Part shown: positions 8,738 through 17,367 of the stretch, piece by piece
Numbering within the stretch: the stretch's first letter is position 1
Layout: every line of letters starts with the position of its first letter
From: Candidatus Obscuribacterales bacterium
GTDB taxonomy: Bacteria > Cyanobacteriota > Vampirovibrionia > Obscuribacterales > Obscuribacteraceae
Assembly: GCA_020634035.1 (NCBI GenBank)
Contig: JACKCM010000005.1
Location: 62,001-126,000, forward strand
Direction: 5' to 3'
DNA length: 64,000 nucleotides
Program-made: the position numbers and the translations under genes
The notes under the pieces: model-generated
What the model was told of the DNA's origin: nothing
Database searches by the model: none
The model's input: the letters and a program-made list of their open reading frames with translations, nothing else

Positions 8738-9376
8738 TTAGTTGTCTTTTGAAAAGGCTATAGCCGAGGGGCTCCTGGTGAGCGGCATCTGCTTCCAGAT
8801 TGCCTCTTGACCGTTGAAATGACCCATGTGGTACATAGTGCCTTTCTCACCGATGATGCCTATTCTATGACGCTCGAAGTCGACCATGAAGTCGCCGGGT
8901 TTGCCCATAGATAGGGGCTTGGCGTGATAGCCCTGTTCGGTCATCAGTTCCTTGGCGACTCCCTGTACACTGGCGCTGTCCAGGTTGTGAATGCCGGCGA
9001 TGTCCGCTATATGAGCCACTGAGGTGGCGCCGCCCAGTCGGCCTTCCATGGTGGCTCCGGCATTCGGTCCGAAATTCCACATCGGTCTGCCGAGGTTCTC
9101 TTTAGCTGCTTTCAACAGATCTTTCTGGGTCTGGCTCAGGTCTTCTTTGTTTTTATCGCCGGGGTCCCAGCCCTTGGTTTCGATCGAGGGCATATCGAGG
9201 GTGCCGTCCGGATTCAAAACATTGCCGGGCAGGTCTTTGACTGTGTTGATTGTGACATCAGAACGGGAGGGGCTGGCAGTGCCGCCCGGCTCGAGCGGAA
9301 TTAGCTGATTGATAAGACCTTCGGGCTTGGCCGCCTGCGGTTTGGAATCCTTCGCTTCGTTGACTACGTCTGCCAT
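8738..9376 (-). CDS. NlpC/P60- or CHAP-like protein, probably catalytically degenerate
   Basis: 212 residues with a disordered N-terminal ~80 residues (repeated Pro/Asp/Lys). The C-terminal ~120 residues read like a small papain-fold peptidoglycan-hydrolase domain: a helix after a Gly-rich turn (GRLGGATSVAHIADIAG), then KPGDFMVDFERHRIGIIG, then YHMGHF and a terminal W. The GD....RHRIGI segment matches the strand and His of NlpC/P60 and CHAP domains. Where active members carry the Cys nucleophile before the helix I see Gly-Gly-Ala-Thr-Ser, and the protein has no cysteine at all. It may therefore be a binding or regulatory relative, or the assignment could be wrong. There is no signal peptide. 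Confidence 0.65.
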   Translation of the reverse strand: MADVVNEAKDSKPQAAKPEGLINQLIPLEPGGTASPSRSDVTINTVKDLPGNVLNPDGTLDMPSIETKGWDPGDKNKEDLSQTQKDLLKAAKENLGRPMWNFGPNAGATMEGRLGGATSVAHIADIAGIHNLDSASVQGVAKELMTEQGYHAKPLSMGKPGDFMVDFERHRIGIIGEKGTMYHMGHFNGQEAIWKQMPLTRSPSAIAFSKDN

Positions 9377-9527
9377 TACTAGTACCTTCCGTTTTTATTG
9401 GATTTGTGATTGTTTTTTGATGCCTGATGCGGAAAAGCCACCGGCTGGTGACTTCTTCATGGTCGATTTCCAACGTGACAGGAACGTGACGTGAGGGGGG
9501 AAACTACGTAGTGGCTCTAAATCCGAA

Positions 9528-10925
9528 TCAGATAAAAATCTCGCGGCCCAGTTTTTTGAATGCCCAGATTCTGCCTATGTTCGGATAGTCTTCTTCGTCT
9601 TCATCAAATAGCCCGGGCAGCAGAAGGCTGCGCCAGTCGCCGTCTTCATGGTCGTTATTGTAAGTCGCCCGAATGTCGCCTCGAACAAAGCCATCATGGT
9701 CGAATAGTAGAAAGGCTTCGGCTTCGAGATCGCCTCCTATTCTCGTAACCCCGTCGTTGTATTCGCCCACGACTATACCCCTGGCTCTGAGGTTGCCCAG
9801 AACCATCAAGGTTGCACCGGCTTTAATGATATTTTCGGCTTCAAGATCTCCTGCCACGAACAGCATCACGCCCCCCTCCAGGGTGCGGTTGATGATGTCG
9901 CCTTTTACCGTCAGGTCTCCTTGACAGAAAATCGCTATTACATTCTCTCTTTCGACCCAGTCTTCTTCCCAATCCAGAGTAAGACCGTCCTCGATGGTGG
10001 TGCCTCCAGGCAGCACCAGAACCTTGTCTTTGGGATACTGCTTGAGCTGGGCTCTTGCAAATTCGGCGAAATTCTCGGGATAAGAATAGTTGTCGGGATC
10101 GAATTTTATCTTCTCTTTTATAACTTCTTCTATCACAGACAGCACCGTATCCGGTTTCTCTAAAGATCCTGATGCTGTCGGATCGGTGCTTTCGATAGTG
10201 GGATTCGCCAGGAAATTCTCCAGCTCTTCATCCTGCTCCACAACCCTTTTCTCTAAGGGCGTCTCTCGCCAGATTGACTTGCCCTCTCTGCCGTATTCAA
10301 AGACGGTATAGAGATTGAACCAGCCATAGTTCATGGCATCCGGAACCACCACCCGGTGCAGGTCGTCAGCGCTCAGGTCATTTCTTGCGTCGAGCACCAG
10401 ACCCGATACCTTGCCCAGCACCACATGACCTTTAGCCTCTTTTCGGTCTTTGCAGCGCGGCACATAACCGGCAGAATTGAGATCTCCACCCACTCTAATG
10501 GGCCCGTCGTTGTACTCGGGGATAATATAACCGGTAGCGGTCAGATCACCCCAGATAATAAGCGGCAAGCCGCCTTTTAGCATATTGCAGACTTTGAGAT
10601 TGCCCTCCACCACTAGCAAGGGCCAGAACGCTTCGTCGTTATTGATAAGGTCTCCTTTTATAGTCAGATCGCCGAAGCAGACCAGAGCACAAATTTTGTT
10701 GCGCTTCACCCAGCTTTGATCAGCGTCGATAACCAGGTCGTCGTCAATGATGGTGTCACCCTCGAAGACAAGCACCTGGTCGAATTTTGTATGGTGTTTA
10801 TAGATAGTAAGCAGCTTGTCGACATCGGGTAGCTTTGGCTGCTTCTTCGCCAGCTTGTCGAGGCGGTCTCGTAGCTGTTTAATGCTCGTCAGCTGTCCGC
10901 CGAATAAGGTCGTCTCTGCAGGCAT
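9528..10925 (-). CDS. Internally duplicated bactofilin-like beta-helix protein
   Basis: 465 residues. Two similar halves, ~50-215 and ~320-465, each read as short right-handed-helix strands: a DDDLVID/DGLTLDWEEDWV entry, then FGDLTIKGDLINN / QGDLTVKGDIINR, then GNLKV / GDLEAENI, GDLTATG / GNLRARGIV, and EYNDGPIRVGGDL / EYNDGVTRIGGDL. Repeating G-D/N-L with alternating hydrophobics at this period is characteristic of bactofilin-type or pectate-lyase-like solenoids. An acidic linker separates the halves. There is no signal peptide, so it is likely cytoplasmic, perhaps scaffold-like. It differs from single-domain bactofilins (~120-180 residues) by length and duplication. It is divergent from the TPR gene at 11127. 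Confidence 0.75.
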   Translation of the reverse strand: MPAETTLFGGQLTSIKQLRDRLDKLAKKQPKLPDVDKLLTIYKHHTKFDQVLVFEGDTIIDDDLVIDADQSWVKRNKICALVCFGDLTIKGDLINNDEAFWPLLVVEGNLKVCNMLKGGLPLIIWGDLTATGYIIPEYNDGPIRVGGDLNSAGYVPRCKDRKEAKGHVVLGKVSGLVLDARNDLSADDLHRVVVPDAMNYGWFNLYTVFEYGREGKSIWRETPLEKRVVEQDEELENFLANPTIESTDPTASGSLEKPDTVLSVIEEVIKEKIKFDPDNYSYPENFAEFARAQLKQYPKDKVLVLPGGTTIEDGLTLDWEEDWVERENVIAIFCQGDLTVKGDIINRTLEGGVMLFVAGDLEAENIIKAGATLMVLGNLRARGIVVGEYNDGVTRIGGDLEAEAFLLFDHDGFVRGDIRATYNNDHEDGDWRSLLLPGLFDEDEEDYPNIGRIWAFKKLGREIFI

Positions 10926-11126
10926 TGTTTTCTCTCCAGGATAGATTTAGTGGCAGGTTTTAACGGCGGGTTTGGACTGAGTTTTCTTTCCCTGGATTTT
11001 ATACTTCTCTACAGCTATTTTTAGGGACTATTCAAGACTTATCAAAGTTTATTTTTAATACCTGGAAAGGCGGCTTGTGCTAATTTATCTCTCTTTTCTT
11101 TATATAAATCGTGTTAGAGACAAGCC

Positions 11127-12416
11127 GTGTTGAACATAAAATCTTTTGCTAAGTCAAACAAAATCTTACTTTTAGCCCTCAGCTTAGCCCTTGGCAATCT
11201 GTTGGCTTCGCCGCTTTCGGTATCTGCCCAGGCAGATGAGGACCGCTCTCAAAAGGTCAAGCATATGAGCGGTGTCTGGATGAAGCGCATGAAAGAAGCC
11301 GAAGAGTTGAGCGCCGCCGGCAAGCTCAATGAAGCCGAAGCGCTTTATAAAGAGACCCTGTCAGAAAGAAAGGATCTGGGTCTGGATCTTCTGACCGAGC
11401 GTATTGCACTGGCCAAGCTCTACGAAAAGCTAAAACGCAATCAGGACGCCGCCGGGCAATACAAGAGCCTTATAGAAGAGCGCCGCAAGCAGGTCGGAGA
11501 GCAAGAGGACATCACCGTCGCCTTTCCTATACGTGAATATGCCGCCTTTCTGAAACGCACCGGAGACAAGACCGGTGCTGCCAAACTGGAAGCCGATGTA
11601 AAACGGATAGAAAAAGAATCTTCCGGCACCGCATTCGATGTCAAGAAAGCCGATGCCATAGCCGCCGGTTCGGGAACCGCTATAGAAAAATCGGAGCGGC
11701 TGCGCAAGCTCGGTGCTGCCTGGTTGGCTAAGTCTGATGGACGCAAAGCCATGGTCTATCTCGATAAAGCGCTCAAATTGAACGCCAAGAACGTGCTTGC
11801 CTATTGCGACCGGGGCGAGACTTTCTATTACAACGGTGACGAGAAGTCGGCTCTCAAAGACTATAAAAGCGCTCTTGCCCTCGATAGCAAATGCGGTGCC
11901 GCCTATTTCAGCACCGGCAGAATTATGAGCGGCAGAAAAAATTATAGCGGCGCCCTCGCCCAGTACTCAAAGGCTATCGACTGCGAGCCCGAGAACATAG
12001 AATATCTGGGGGCGCGGGGCAAGCTCTATGACACCACCGGAAAGCATAAAGAGGCGATTGCTGACTATACCAAAGTGCTGCAGATTCGTCCGAGCTGCAT
12101 CTGGGCTCGGGTGCAGCGCGCCACCGCCTATGATGGGCTGAAAGACTTCGAGAAAGCGGCGGCAGATTTGAGCGCCCTGGTTAAGCGATATCCGGATGAT
12201 GCCGATTTCTATGAGTACCGGGGCAAAAGCTATTTTGGCGGTGGCAAGTTCGAGAACGCGATTGCTGACTATAGCAAAGTCGTAGAGCTATCGCCCGCCT
12301 ATGCCGGTGGCTATGTGGGCAGGGCAAAAGCCTATGAAAAGCTGGAAGGCAAGAGTTCTAATAAGGCGAAAGAAGACTTCAGCAAGGCGACTAAATTTGG
12401 CTACTCCCCTCGCTAG
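11127..12416 (+). CDS. Secreted TPR-repeat protein
   Basis: 429 residues. A signal peptide spans ~1-36 (ILLLALSLALGNLLASPLSV, then SAQA). Residues ~45-150 form tetratricopeptide-like helices with KLNEAEALYKETLSERKDLG, and ~195-425 hold at least six classical TPR units, for example ALAQYSKAIDCEPENIEYLG, EAIADYTKVLQIRPSCIWAR and NAIADYSKVVELSPAYAGGY. TPRs mediate protein-protein contacts, so this is likely a periplasmic or surface scaffold. The start is GTG at 11127, with TTG at 11130 as an alternative, and the ribosome site is weak. Its last 26 bases overlap the 3' end of the convergent DUF2939-like gene. Confidence 0.85.
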   Translation: MLNIKSFAKSNKILLLALSLALGNLLASPLSVSAQADEDRSQKVKHMSGVWMKRMKEAEELSAAGKLNEAEALYKETLSERKDLGLDLLTERIALAKLYEKLKRNQDAAGQYKSLIEERRKQVGEQEDITVAFPIREYAAFLKRTGDKTGAAKLEADVKRIEKESSGTAFDVKKADAIAAGSGTAIEKSERLRKLGAAWLAKSDGRKAMVYLDKALKLNAKNVLAYCDRGETFYYNGDEKSALKDYKSALALDSKCGAAYFSTGRIMSGRKNYSGALAQYSKAIDCEPENIEYLGARGKLYDTTGKHKEAIADYTKVLQIRPSCIWARVQRATAYDGLKDFEKAAADLSALVKRYPDDADFYEYRGKSYFGGGKFENAIADYSKVVELSPAYAGGYVGRAKAYEKLEGKSSNKAKEDFSKATKFGYSPR

Positions 12417-13068
12417 TTTGGTTTGAATCCAGCTGTTTGCGCAGGTCGGAGCCTTTGAACTCCATCAGTTTAACCAGCACATCTTGAAGGTTCTTGACCC
12501 GGTCGACTCGCCACTTGCCATCGACTTTGGTTATCTGAAGCTTGACCAGTAGCTCTTTATCACTTTTGGCCGGTACCATTCTTAAGGTGATGAGTCCCAC
12601 ATCTTCTGATGTTTCCACCGACTCTACGCCTTTGTACTGGAGCTTGCCCAGGGCAAGGGAGCGGTCGAGGAGACCGAGCAGGTGAAGTCCGCGAGAGTCT
12701 TCAGAGTCTTTTGCCTTGTTGGCAGTATCAGAGGCCGCATTGAAGCTGCCTGTTTTGACATAGTCTACAAGCTCTTGCTCCACACCGGCGACCAGCTCTT
12801 TTTTGAACAGACCGGAAGCTGCCGAGAACATCCACTTCATGAGCAGATTAGAACCCATGGTAGATAGCACCGGCTTCGAGAGCGCTTCATCGACGACATT
12901 CTCTGATACCGTATTCAGGTTCACATATTCTCTGACTCGATTAACATCATGACCGACCAGGGCTTTTTCGATCTGGTCGATTGTGTACTGGGGCGTGCTC
13001 ATATAGCACCAGTACCATCCGCCTAGCGAAAGCCCTATGACCAGTACCAATACAAGAAACAGACGCAT
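12391..13068 (-). CDS. DUF2939-like membrane-anchored protein
   Basis: 225 residues. Residues 1-22 form an uncleaved membrane anchor or signal (MRLFLVLVLVIGLSLGGWYW). It is followed directly by TPQYTIDQIEKALVGHDVNR, which matches the start of DUF2939 proteins (a P.Yt...i..A...hD...l...v pattern). The rest is helical and ends in a strand pair (ELLVKLQITKVDGKWRVDRV) like an NTF2-type cone. Function unknown in the family. Convergent with the TPR gene, overlapping by 26 bases at the 3' ends. Confidence 0.75.
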   Translation of the reverse strand: MRLFLVLVLVIGLSLGGWYWCYMSTPQYTIDQIEKALVGHDVNRVREYVNLNTVSENVVDEALSKPVLSTMGSNLLMKWMFSAASGLFKKELVAGVEQELVDYVKTGSFNAASDTANKAKDSEDSRGLHLLGLLDRSLALGKLQYKGVESVETSEDVGLITLRMVPAKSDKELLVKLQITKVDGKWRVDRVKNLQDVLVKLMEFKGSDLRKQLDSNQTSEGSSQI

Positions 13069-13185
13069 GTCTCCCCCTCATTTGGAGTAACCAAATACAA
13101 TACCTGATTATTCCTATTATCTTATACAATTCTGCAAAACTCTCCGGCTCTAATTAATTCTATAGAAACCGATCGCTAAGTGTCT

Positions 13186-14349
13186 TTACTCGTCGTCGTC
13201 CTGGTCATCGTTCTGATCTTGGTCCTGGTCCTGATCGTCGACTTGAACTTTGGTCTGATCTTGAACCTGACTTTTATCGACGACCACTGCTGCCAGACCT
13301 TCTTTAAAAGCGAGATTGCCCGCAAAACGCGGTTTTATTATGATCTCGCCATCTTCGTTGATATAGCCCCATTTGCCGTTCATTTTGATGGCGGCCATCC
13401 CTTCTGAAAATGGATCGGCACCGTCGAACTCAGCTTTGATGATGGTTTTGCCCGACTTATTCACATAGCCCCATTTGCCAGGCTCCCAGGAGCGTATGCC
13501 CTTGCCCATGCTCTTCCAGGTGCCTACCTGAACTGCCGCCTTGCCTTCTGACATGGCGTGGGCGTCATTGAAGCTCGGCTTTATCACATAGCGTCCCTTA
13601 TCGTTGATAAAGCCCCAGCGATCCGGTCTTGCCGTGCCCTGATATTTGCCCGCTGCCACCGGGGCAAGCTTGTCTACATAGGCTCCGCAGTCTTCGAACA
13701 TGCCGGCTTCGGCTTCGCCCTTCTTGTTAATGTAATACCAGCGACCGCCTTTGACCCGGTAGATGTCTTCTCCTACTCTCAGGCTTAAGCTGCCGGTCTG
13801 CTCATTGATGAGCACCGCGGCTCTATCACCAGAGAAATTGCAAGCGAGGTCGAATTGCGGCTTTATCTCAAACGTTCCATCTCTGTCGATGAAACCGTAT
13901 TTGCCACCAGAGGCTACAGCAGCCAGCCCTTCTCGAAAAGGTCCGGCATCTTGAAATTGTGGCTTGATTACGAACTTGCCGGAGCTGTCGATGAAACCCC
14001 ACAGTTCCGCACTGTCTTTGCCGAGCTTCTCGACTAGCGGACCGCTAGAGGGTATCTTTACCGCCGCCAGTCCATCGCTGAAAACTCCTGCTTCGTCGAA
14101 ACCTTCTAACACCACTTTGCCACTGCGATCTAGATAACCCCAGCCCGCATCGGTTCTGACCGGCGCCAGCCCTTCTGAGAACGTTCCTGCTTCGAGGAAC
14201 TGAGGCTGGATTATCATCTCGCCTTCTTTGTTGACAAAGCCCCAGCGCAGATTGCCCGAAGCCATCGCCGCATCAGGAAAAGCTCCTGCAAGGGTTACTA
14301 AAGCCGACAGGGCAAAGAACGCTTTTCTACCGAATCTGCTGATATCCAT
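13186..14349 (-). CDS. Secreted WG-repeat protein with acidic DQ tail
   Basis: 387 residues with a signal peptide (~1-30, ending AAMA). About eight WG repeats fill residues 32-355, each of the form W/Y-G-F-I-N/D-x-x-G-x-x-x-I-x-P-x-F followed by F-x-E-G-L-A-x-V (LRWGFVNKEGEMIIQPQF; LWGFIDSSGKFVIKPQF; KWGYVNKSGKTIIKAEF; KWGYINEDGEIIIKPRF). The family is thought to be a beta-solenoid or binding scaffold without known catalytic activity. The last ~25 residues are a low-complexity Asp/Gln tail encoded by short imperfect repeats near 13195-13245. Monocistronic. Confidence 0.9.
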   Translation of the reverse strand: MDISRFGRKAFFALSALVTLAGAFPDAAMASGNLRWGFVNKEGEMIIQPQFLEAGTFSEGLAPVRTDAGWGYLDRSGKVVLEGFDEAGVFSDGLAAVKIPSSGPLVEKLGKDSAELWGFIDSSGKFVIKPQFQDAGPFREGLAAVASGGKYGFIDRDGTFEIKPQFDLACNFSGDRAAVLINEQTGSLSLRVGEDIYRVKGGRWYYINKKGEAEAGMFEDCGAYVDKLAPVAAGKYQGTARPDRWGFINDKGRYVIKPSFNDAHAMSEGKAAVQVGTWKSMGKGIRSWEPGKWGYVNKSGKTIIKAEFDGADPFSEGMAAIKMNGKWGYINEDGEIIIKPRFAGNLAFKEGLAAVVVDKSQVQDQTKVQVDDQDQDQDQNDDQDDDE

Positions 14350-14529
14350 GCCATTACTCCCACTCTAAGGGTGATTTCAAAGTACACAACGCTTTTGCAC
14401 AGTTGGATGACCTCGCCGCCCCTTAAATTAGGAGAGGGGTCACTCTCAAGGGCGAAAGTCCAACCCAGTGGGGTTTTCCCTTATTGAAGCCGGCGAGGTT
14501 CTACATCCTGGAGTATTATAGATCTCATT

Positions 14530-15387
14530 ATGCAGAAACCAAGTCCCCTGGATAATTTGTACGTCGCCACGCCCTGCAATGCAAGGTGGGAGGATATGAC
14601 CGGGGACGAAAAGATGCGCGCCTGTTCTCTGTGTTCCAAGAATGTCTACAACATCTCTAATATGACCAGGCAAGAGGCAGAGGATTTGTTACTCTCCAAC
14701 GAGCCTGGCAGCGTCTGTGTCGGCTACTTCCGCCGCAGTGATGGGACGATAGTAACCGATGACTGTCCGGTGGGATTGAAGCGCCTGCGCAATGGCTGTC
14801 GGTGGCTTCTTCGAACCGCTGCCGCTGCTGTAAGCTTGCTGTTGTCAGCCAATATATTTGGAGTCGGAAAAGTATGGGCATCCGATTATCTTGATGGAAA
14901 GCAACTACTTTTTTCTCATCCTAAGAGAGCAAGATTTGGTGCGGCTAATTCATGGAAGGCGGAACATCCTGTTTCTGTACTGAAGATAAGGGAGAACAAG
15001 AACTCTTTGAAGGAAGCTGTAAAACACTCGCCGCTCGTTGTGGTGGCAGAATTTGAGAGCATGGAGCATGAAACGCCGATAAAGGTATTTGGACCTGCTT
15101 CTAACTATAGAGTCAAGAATGTGTTGAAAGGAGTTTATGACTCGGAATCTATTTCAGTATATGAAAGGTTTGAAAGCGCACCTGTGGTATCCACATCATT
15201 GAAGCATTCTGATTCGGCTAAGGTCTCGAAACAAAGTGAGAAGTTTATTCTCTTCCTTTCCCCATCAAAGTTTGTAGAAGGTATCTGGAATACTTACAGT
15301 CGCTCTTATGGACGATTGGATGCTAACGAGCTCAATTTAAAGGCGGTAAAATCAGAGATAGCGAAACAGTCAACGAAATTGCTATGA
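14530..15387 (+). CDS. Membrane protein with N-terminal Cys-rich (putative metal-binding) domain
   Basis: 285 residues. The N-terminal ~85 residues carry a recurrent bacterial motif: PCNARWEDMTGDEKMRACSL, CSKNVYNISNMTRQEAEDLL, then SVCVGYFRRSDGTIVTDDCP. Cysteines 16, 32, 35, 63 and 79 could form a metal site. This module is found fused to varied membrane and envelope proteins but is not characterised as far as I know. A membrane segment follows at ~95-115. The exterior C-terminal ~165 residues (SPLVVVAEFESM; KFILFLSPSKFVEG) are unknown. The coding sequence after ~14900 looks more AT-rich than the first part. The stop overlaps the start of the next gene by 4 bases, so the two are translationally coupled. 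Confidence 0.75.
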   Translation: MQKPSPLDNLYVATPCNARWEDMTGDEKMRACSLCSKNVYNISNMTRQEAEDLLLSNEPGSVCVGYFRRSDGTIVTDDCPVGLKRLRNGCRWLLRTAAAAVSLLLSANIFGVGKVWASDYLDGKQLLFSHPKRARFGAANSWKAEHPVSVLKIRENKNSLKEAVKHSPLVVVAEFESMEHETPIKVFGPASNYRVKNVLKGVYDSESISVYERFESAPVVSTSLKHSDSAKVSKQSEKFILFLSPSKFVEGIWNTYSRSYGRLDANELNLKAVKSEIAKQSTKLL

Positions 15388-15929
15388 CGAACAGTATTGC
15401 CCGTTCCAAATCATCTATCGTTTCAATCGCACTGATTGCTGCCTCGGTGCTTGGAGTCGCCGGGGCAATTTATAGCCGATTTCCGTCTGATTGGTTTCAC
15501 CCTGTCAATTTAGACTCTGTGCTGCGATACGCAACGATGTTCGTTGCTCTAATTTTATACTACTGCTATCCGGCCATTTTAGTCTTTGTTTTGACTGCGT
15601 TAGTCATGTTGATTGGTAAAAAGAACGTGCCTCAAAGAATTTGGCTACTCTTGCTACCTTTGCTTCCGGCGGCATTGAATCTTTTCTGGGCCAGTTATTG
15701 TAATGCTACTGGTTTGTCTCCCTTTTATACGGAGTACAGCTGGATGACTGATGTCTCACTAGATCTAATAGGTATTCTTCTTCTAACTCTACTGACCGTA
15801 TTCGTAAATGTTTTAGGCTCAAAGCACTGGAAGGACTACCGGGTTTTCGCTTTATCTATTCTCGCAATCGAATTTATAATGAGCATCGGAATCGCATTCT
15901 TTGAAATTTTGACCACCGAAGGTATTTGA
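15384..15929 (+). CDS. Small polytopic membrane protein (about 5 TM)
   Basis: 181 residues, strongly hydrophobic, with predicted membrane segments at about 12-30, 46-75 (possibly two), 85-105, 125-145 and 155-178. I recognise no family. Its start overlaps the stop of the Cys-motif protein (ATGA), so it is probably that protein's partner in the membrane. The AT-rich composition of this pair differs from neighbouring genes. Confidence 0.7.
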   Translation: MTNSIARSKSSIVSIALIAASVLGVAGAIYSRFPSDWFHPVNLDSVLRYATMFVALILYYCYPAILVFVLTALVMLIGKKNVPQRIWLLLLPLLPAALNLFWASYCNATGLSPFYTEYSWMTDVSLDLIGILLLTLLTVFVNVLGSKHWKDYRVFALSILAIEFIMSIGIAFFEILTTEGI

Positions 15930-15934
15930 ATTCT

Positions 15935-17257
15935 TCAGGCGTTTTTATTCAGGTGCTCGTCCGGTTTCTGGAAGAACAGCACCGCCAGCACAGACATCAG
16001 ACTTAGGACCACAAGTAGCCCAAACGGAGCGCTGAAGCTGCCGGTTTGGTGTACGAGAATGCCGGTGACGGCTGGTGCCAGAATACCTGCCATAGCAAAG
16101 CAGCAGTTCATGATACCCTGGCTGGTGGCGGCTCTATCTTTGGCGAGGTCACAGTTAAGGGCATAAAAAGCGGCATTAGGCATAAGACCGAAGCCCACAC
16201 CGAGCGATATTGATGTGATCGCCACGGTGAGATCTTTGGTGAACATCACCGGAATAAAGCTGAGGGCAGAAAGAAGCTGGCAGATCCAGATCATATGAGA
16301 ACGCGCTTTGCGGGCACTGCCTGTCTTATGCCAGAGCCAGTCCGAAAGGAACCCTGCCGAAGCTAGAAGAATACCTGCTGTAAGCCATGGTGCTATCAAG
16401 AAGACTCCAACTTGCTTGAGTTGAAGATGATAGGTCTCTTCTAAGAAGCCAGGCAGCCAGGTGAGGGCGAAAAACAGGATATAGCCGAACGAGAAGAATG
16501 CGAGGTTGTTGGCTAAAAGAGAGGGATTGAGCAGCATGAACTTCCAGGTGGTGGCACCGTCCATTCTCTCTTGTTGGCGAATCTCTTCGCCTGTTCTATT
16601 GCGGTCTACAGAACGACCTTCGCGAATGTGCTTCAGTTCTGTCTCGTTGACGAAGCGGCACAGCTCTGGATAGTCTTTGAATACTATAAGCCATACCGCT
16701 GCCCATACGATTCCCAGCGATCCTAAGATGACGAACATCACTTTCCAGCCCATATGAAAGATGAGGCTTGTTATAAGCGGCGCACCGATGACAGAGGCTA
16801 ATGGAACTGCAGCCAGACCTAGAGCGGTAGAACGACCTCGCTCGGACATCGGGAGCCAGTCTGCCACCACGCGTGTTAGCGCCGGGAAGTGCGGACCCTC
16901 TGCAATGCCGAGCAGCGTTCTGAGAACAAATAATATCCAGAAGCCGCTTGCGAGACCCATCATGGCGGTACATGCCGACCAGAGAAATGCCGCTGCCGCC
17001 CAGATTTTGTGAGAGCCCCATTTATCTACGACGATACCGCCTGCAACGGTCATGATCATATAACCGATACCGAATGCGGAGGCAACGAAACCAAAGTCCT
17101 GGTCGTTTAGTCCGAATTCGCCTTTGATATCTGTGATGGCATAGGATATCGCCGACCGGTCCAGATAGTTGACCATGGTGATGAAGAAGACGAGTCCAAG
17201 CACCACCCACCGGAAGCCGGTGGCATTTTCACTGGTTGCTGCGGTTGATTCCGACAA
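15935..17257 (-). CDS. MFS transporter, anion:cation symporter (ACS)-like family
   Basis: 440 residues from a TTG at 17257, which has an AGGGG ribosome site 10 bases upstream. A frame extension to 17293 also begins with TTG and has no such site. Twelve membrane segments are apparent. ACS-type signatures are FFITMVNYLDRSAISYAITD (TM1), GYMIMTVAGGIVVDKWGSHK (TM2 and loop with the D-x-x-G-x-x-K motif), LRTLLGIAEGPHFPALTRVV (TM4) and the central WLIVFKDYPE. Family members import organic anions such as hexuronates, galactonate, glucarate or tartrate. The substrate cannot be stated here and no catabolic genes lie adjacent. Confidence 0.85.
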   Translation of the reverse strand: MSESTAATSENATGFRWVVLGLVFFITMVNYLDRSAISYAITDIKGEFGLNDQDFGFVASAFGIGYMIMTVAGGIVVDKWGSHKIWAAAAFLWSACTAMMGLASGFWILFVLRTLLGIAEGPHFPALTRVVADWLPMSERGRSTALGLAAVPLASVIGAPLITSLIFHMGWKVMFVILGSLGIVWAAVWLIVFKDYPELCRFVNETELKHIREGRSVDRNRTGEEIRQQERMDGATTWKFMLLNPSLLANNLAFFSFGYILFFALTWLPGFLEETYHLQLKQVGVFLIAPWLTAGILLASAGFLSDWLWHKTGSARKARSHMIWICQLLSALSFIPVMFTKDLTVAITSISLGVGFGLMPNAAFYALNCDLAKDRAATSQGIMNCCFAMAGILAPAVTGILVHQTGSFSAPFGLLVVLSLMSVLAVLFFQKPDEHLNKNA

Positions 17258-17367
17258 AATAGTAATTCCCCTGGCAAGGTTGCCCCAAAGCAAAAGGATA
17301 TTCTATACATGCGGGCACTTGATTACAAGTGAGGGAGATGCCACGTGGTTTACCTGTGCCCCAGTTT

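Noticed and set aside
14350..14529. Riboswitch in the leader of the Cys-motif gene
   Set aside because: The GGGCGAAAGTCC-like stretch near 14440-14460 does not fit any riboswitch consensus I could complete.
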